From assembly GCA_900545505.1 (NCBI GenBank), contig UQZC01000071.1, positions 1-7,759 of the forward strand: DNA of 7,759 nucleotides. Direction: 5' to 3'. The notes under the pieces are model-generated. The model did not search any database. It saw only the letters and a program-made list of their open reading frames with translations, and had not been told where the DNA came from. The translations under genes were made by a program, and so were the position numbers. Every line of letters starts with the position of its first letter. The stretch's first letter is position 1. Source of the DNA: an uncultured Collinsella sp. Lineage in GTDB: Bacteria; Actinomycetota; Coriobacteriia; Coriobacteriales; Coriobacteriaceae. Below are positions 5,535-7,759 of the stretch, one piece after another.

Positions 5535-6323
5535 ATGGCCAATATGACGAGCTCGGTTTCGGCATCGCAGGTTGCCGGAGAGCTAGCGAGCGCAACGTTT
5601 GAGGAGATCCCCGCCCTCGTGGAGCATTATCGCGAGGACCCGCGCCAGCAGGTGATCAAGGCTTGTGAACGCGCCCTCAAACGCCATGCTAAGGAACTTG
5701 CCGAGCGCGAGCGCGTCAATGACATGTACGAGCTTATGCATGAGCTTGGCGGCGATGGGGTGGTCGTTGGTGTCGACGAGGTGGGCCGCGGCTCGGTAGC
5801 GGGTCCCTTAACCGTGTGTGCCGTGTGCCTTCCCATGGAGCCGCGCGTCTGGGGCATCAACGATTCCAAAAAGCTCACGCCGGCGCGCCGCGAGTTGCTC
5901 TCAGTGAAGATTGCCGAGGTGGCGACGGCGATCGGTTTTTGCCATATCGCTCCTGCGGATATCGATGAGATGGGCATGGCCCGTGCTATCCGTACCGCCG
6001 TTGCGGGCGCCGTGGCCGATACGGGACTTGAACCCGACTGCGTCCTCATGGATGGCAACCCCTTGGGCGCTGTTCCTAACGAGCGCGATGTGGTGAAAGG
6101 CGATGCCAAGATCGCCTGCATCGCCGCAGCGTCCATCATGGCCAAGGTCACGCGTGACGAGATGATGGTCGAGTACGACGCCGAGTACCCCGAGTACCAT
6201 CTGGCCGAGTCGAAGGGCTATGCGAGCCCCGAGCACATCGAGGCCATTCGCAAACATGGACTTTGTCCGCTGCACCGCGTGAGCTTTTGCGGAAACTTTC
6301 TGCAGACTGAGCGCCTTTTCTAG
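5535..6323 (+). CDS. rnhB: Ribonuclease HII
   Basis: A 262-residue RNase HII, which cuts the RNA strand of RNA-DNA hybrids and removes single ribonucleotides misincorporated in DNA. The catalytic core begins VVVGVDEVGRGSVAGPL with Asp81 and Glu82; the third acidic residue is Asp173 in VLMDGNP; KGDAKIACIAAASIMAKVTRD follows with Asp208; and the substrate-contacting KGYASPEHIEAIRKHGLCPLHR stretch is at the end. The roughly 75-residue N-terminal extension (ATFEEIPALVEHYREDPRQQ and a charged helix) is the type seen in Bacillus-like RnhB, which is longer than the roughly 200-residue E. coli form. ATG at 5535 is preferred over 5517 because of the ribosome binding site. It lies between two strong terminators (5476-5505 and 6373-6414), so it may be a single-gene unit; I see no strong promoter in the short gap before it. 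Confidence 0.97.
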   Translation: MANMTSSVSASQVAGELASATFEEIPALVEHYREDPRQQVIKACERALKRHAKELAERERVNDMYELMHELGGDGVVVGVDEVGRGSVAGPLTVCAVCLPMEPRVWGINDSKKLTPARRELLSVKIAEVATAIGFCHIAPADIDEMGMARAIRTAVAGAVADTGLEPDCVLMDGNPLGAVPNERDVVKGDAKIACIAAASIMAKVTRDEMMVEYDAEYPEYHLAESKGYASPEHIEAIRKHGLCPLHRVSFCGNFLQTERLF

Positions 6324-6329
6324 GCCAAT

Positions 6330-6363
6330 TGTGGAGACAGGGACCTCTGTGGTTTTATAAACC
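6330..6363. repeat. Degenerate repeat-like fragment between rnhB and its terminator
   Basis: This stretch contains GGAGACAGGGACCT, which resembles the core GGGACAGGGGATT found on one strand of the long palindrome at 1803-1881, and ends with a short palindrome GGTTT-TAT-AAACC (6351-6363). TGTGG occurs directly repeated at its two sides. It may be a decayed or single-arm relative of the same element, or a different short interspersed repeat. The similarity is brief, so this is tentative. Confidence 0.3.
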
Positions 6364-6372
6364 TGCTGGTAG

Positions 6373-6414
6373 CGGGCCGTATGCAGCAGCATTGCTGCGT
6401 ACGGCCCGTTTTTT
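6373..6414 (+). terminator. Strong intrinsic terminator after rnhB
   Basis: A 16-pair stem (6373-6388 with 6393-6408, one G-U wobble) with loop GCAT is followed by six T residues (6409-6414). It starts about 50 bases after the rnhB stop and clearly separates rnhB from the downstream yraN-comM pair. Confidence 0.92.
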
Positions 6415-6512
6415 GTCGGCATTTGGTCAGCTTTTGGTTTGCTTCCGGTACTTACCCGCATGAAAGGTGCCCTCATCATCGGGGCAATGCAGTGTGCGGG
6501 AAAGGAGACCCC

Positions 6513-6998
6513 ATGAGTGCCGCAAGCAAAAAGAGCAAGACGCAGCAGCTCAAGGAGCGTTGGGAAAACGGCGAGCTCGACTGTGGGGCGATGACGCCCG
6601 AGTTTATCAAGGGACTCAGTCCCCGCGAGCTGGGCATGCTAGGCGAGCTGATCACCATCGACTACTTTAACGAGCGCGGCTACACCTTGCTGGAGCAGGG
6701 TTATCGTTGCACCGAGGGCGAGGCCGATCTGGTGCTGCTCGATGAGCTCGACGATGTCGTGGTGATGGCCGAGGTCAAGACCAGACGCGTTGCGCTGGAT
6801 TGCAACACGCGGGTCTTTCCCGAGGAGGCCGTGGACGCCCAAAAGCAACGCCGCTACCGCCGCATCGCAAGTTGCTATCTCATGGAGCATTATCCGCTCA
6901 AGGCGATTCGCTTCGATGCCGTGGGCGTCACCATCCGCGACGGGCATATCGCCGAGATCGAGCACCAGTACAACGCGTTCGATTGGCAGGTTTCGTGA
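6513..6998 (+). CDS. yraN: YraN family (UPF0102) nuclease-like protein
   Basis: A 161-residue protein of the YraN/UPF0102 family, which has the restriction-endonuclease-like fold; its cellular role is not firmly established. The domain starts near residue 41 (LGMLGELITIDYFNERGYTL), followed by YRCTEGEADLVLLD (Glu70, Asp72) and VVVMAEVKTRR (Glu87, Lys89), giving the E/D...D...ExK pattern of this nuclease fold. The C-terminal part AVDAQKQRRYRRIASCYL also fits the family (V...K...L...A). ATG at 6513 follows AAAGGAG (6500-6506). Residues 1-40 (lysine-rich, then ELDCGAMTPEFIKGLSPRE) extend beyond the usual roughly 120-residue family core; I do not recognise this extension. The stop codon shares its A with the comM start, so the two genes are translationally coupled. 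No clear promoter was found between the 6373-6414 terminator and this gene. Confidence 0.9.
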   Translation: MSAASKKSKTQQLKERWENGELDCGAMTPEFIKGLSPRELGMLGELITIDYFNERGYTLLEQGYRCTEGEADLVLLDELDDVVVMAEVKTRRVALDCNTRVFPEEAVDAQKQRRYRRIASCYLMEHYPLKAIRFDAVGVTIRDGHIAEIEHQYNAFDWQVS

Positions 6999-7759
6999 TG
7001 GCGTTCGAGACGTTTGCCGTTCACGCGGCCTGCATCCGCGGCGTCGAGGCGATTCCCGTCACGGTCGAGGTCTCGCTTGCCGGCGGCGTTCCGGGCATCC
7101 AAATGCTCGGCATTCCGAGTATGGAGGTGATGGAGTCGCGCGGTCGTATTCGCTGCGCGATGCGCTCCGCCGGGTTCGAGATCCCGCGCTCGGGCATTAC
7201 GGTCAATCTGGCGCCCGGCGATATCCGCAAGACCGGTAGCGGCTTTGATCTGCCCATCGCCATCGCGGTATTGGCGGCCGATGGGCAGATTCCCCGCGAC
7301 AACCTCGATCGTTGTCTTATCGCTGGTGAGCTTGGCTTGGACGGTACGGTGCTTCCTGTCAAGGGCGAGGTGCCGTTTCAGTTATTGGCGCGTGATTTGG
7401 GGCTGTCCTTTATCGCCGGCAGGTCAGACCAGCATGTGCCACTCGCGGGCGTGGATTGCGGATTCATCGATCATTTGTCTCAGCTTGCTCATGGTATGGG
7501 CGATGCCGCGCGGCACTACCTGGATTCTGAAGGGCCTGAGGCGACCTTTGAGCCTGAGCTCGACTATGCCGACGTGCTGGGGCAGGAAGTCGCTAAACGC
7601 GGCATGGCGCTTGCGGCGGCAGGAGAACTCGGCTTGCTCATGATCGGGTCTCCGGGATCGGGCAAGACGATGCTCGCACGCCGTATGACCGGCATCCTGC
7701 CCGAGCTTTCCGTTGAGGATCAGCAGGAGGCACTGTGCATCCATTCGGTTTTGGGTGAG
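6998..7759 (+). CDS. comM: ComM/YifB-family AAA+ ATPase (Mg-chelatase-like), N-terminal part, runs off the window
   Basis: The first 254 codons of a YifB/ComM protein, a family of about 500 residues; in naturally competent bacteria ComM is a helicase that promotes branch migration during integration of transformed DNA. The frame is open to the last base. The N-terminal ChlI/Lon-protease-like domain shows VEVSLAGGVPGIQMLGIP, SRGRIRCAMRSAGFEIP, ITVNLAPGDIRKTGSGFDLP and LIAGELGLDGTVLPVKG. The AAA+ domain opens with YADVLGQEVAKRGMALAAAGE and Walker A GSPGSGKT (217-224), then MLARRMTGILPELS and the start of the IHSVLG segment. The ATG overlaps the yraN stop in TGATG with no strong ribosome binding site, pointing to coupled translation. 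The yraN-comM pair is common in Gram-positive bacteria and is often followed by dprA, which would lie outside the window. Confidence 0.94.
   Translation, partial: MAFETFAVHAACIRGVEAIPVTVEVSLAGGVPGIQMLGIPSMEVMESRGRIRCAMRSAGFEIPRSGITVNLAPGDIRKTGSGFDLPIAIAVLAADGQIPRDNLDRCLIAGELGLDGTVLPVKGEVPFQLLARDLGLSFIAGRSDQHVPLAGVDCGFIDHLSQLAHGMGDAARHYLDSEGPEATFEPELDYADVLGQEVAKRGMALAAAGELGLLMIGSPGSGKTMLARRMTGILPELSVEDQQEALCIHSVLGE

Noticed and set aside
6423..6454. TTGGTC ... TACTTA as a promoter for yraN-comM
   Set aside because: The spacer would be 20 bases and both boxes are poor matches; a promoter is expected somewhere in 6415-6500 but I cannot place it.
6381..6512. Longer yraN start reaching back to 6381
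   Set aside because: It would begin inside the rnhB terminator stem and lacks a ribosome binding site; AAAGGAG before ATG 6513 decides the start.
1..7759. CRISPR array, prophage, transposase, toxin-antitoxin or defence genes
   Set aside because: No repeat-spacer pattern and no such coding sequence found; every long gene belongs to a recognised housekeeping family.

Overview
The window reads as an ordinary chromosomal housekeeping segment from a GC-rich Gram-positive bacterium. A Coriobacteriia (Collinsella-like) actinobacterium is my best guess. This rests on the GC-rich third codon positions, strong AAGGAG-type ribosome binding sites, a pyruvate phosphate dikinase (PPDK) with its own regulatory protein, and the run rplS - rnhB - yraN - comM, an order common in Gram-positive bacteria. 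The genus is inferred, not proven. All genes lie on the + strand. I see no phage, transposase, CRISPR, toxin-antitoxin, tRNA or rRNA signal.

Layout. (1) 1-888 is the 3' part of glyS, the glycyl-tRNA synthetase beta subunit. (2) 923-1807 is a PPDK regulatory protein. (3) 1803-2138 is a gene-free stretch holding a long, nearly perfect inverted repeat that supplies the stop codon of the preceding gene, a cluster of TTTACC direct repeats at roughly helical spacing, and two candidate promoters. (4) 2139-4889 is ppdK. (5) 4890-5099 holds a hairpin (possible terminator), a promoter and a short leader hairpin. (6) 5100-5441 is rplS (ribosomal protein L19), followed by a clear terminator. (7) 5535-6323 is rnhB (ribonuclease HII), followed by a degenerate repeat-like stretch and a strong terminator. 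(8) 6513-6998 is a yraN/UPF0102 nuclease-like gene that overlaps by one base (9) the 5' part of a comM/yifB-family AAA+ gene (6998 to the window end).

How they work together. The regulatory protein and PPDK form a functional pair. PPDK interconverts pyruvate + ATP + phosphate with PEP + AMP + PPi, and the regulator switches it by reversible threonine phosphorylation next to the catalytic histidine. Both the target (Thr476-Ser477-His478) and the regulator's P-loop (residues 157-164) are intact. The second half groups translation (L19), removal of RNA from DNA (RNase HII) and DNA processing (YraN, ComM).

I do not see a new multi-gene system here. The parts worth a second look are non-coding: the inverted repeat at 1803-1881, the TTTACC array at 1979-2016 upstream of ppdK, and a possibly related fragment near 6330-6363.
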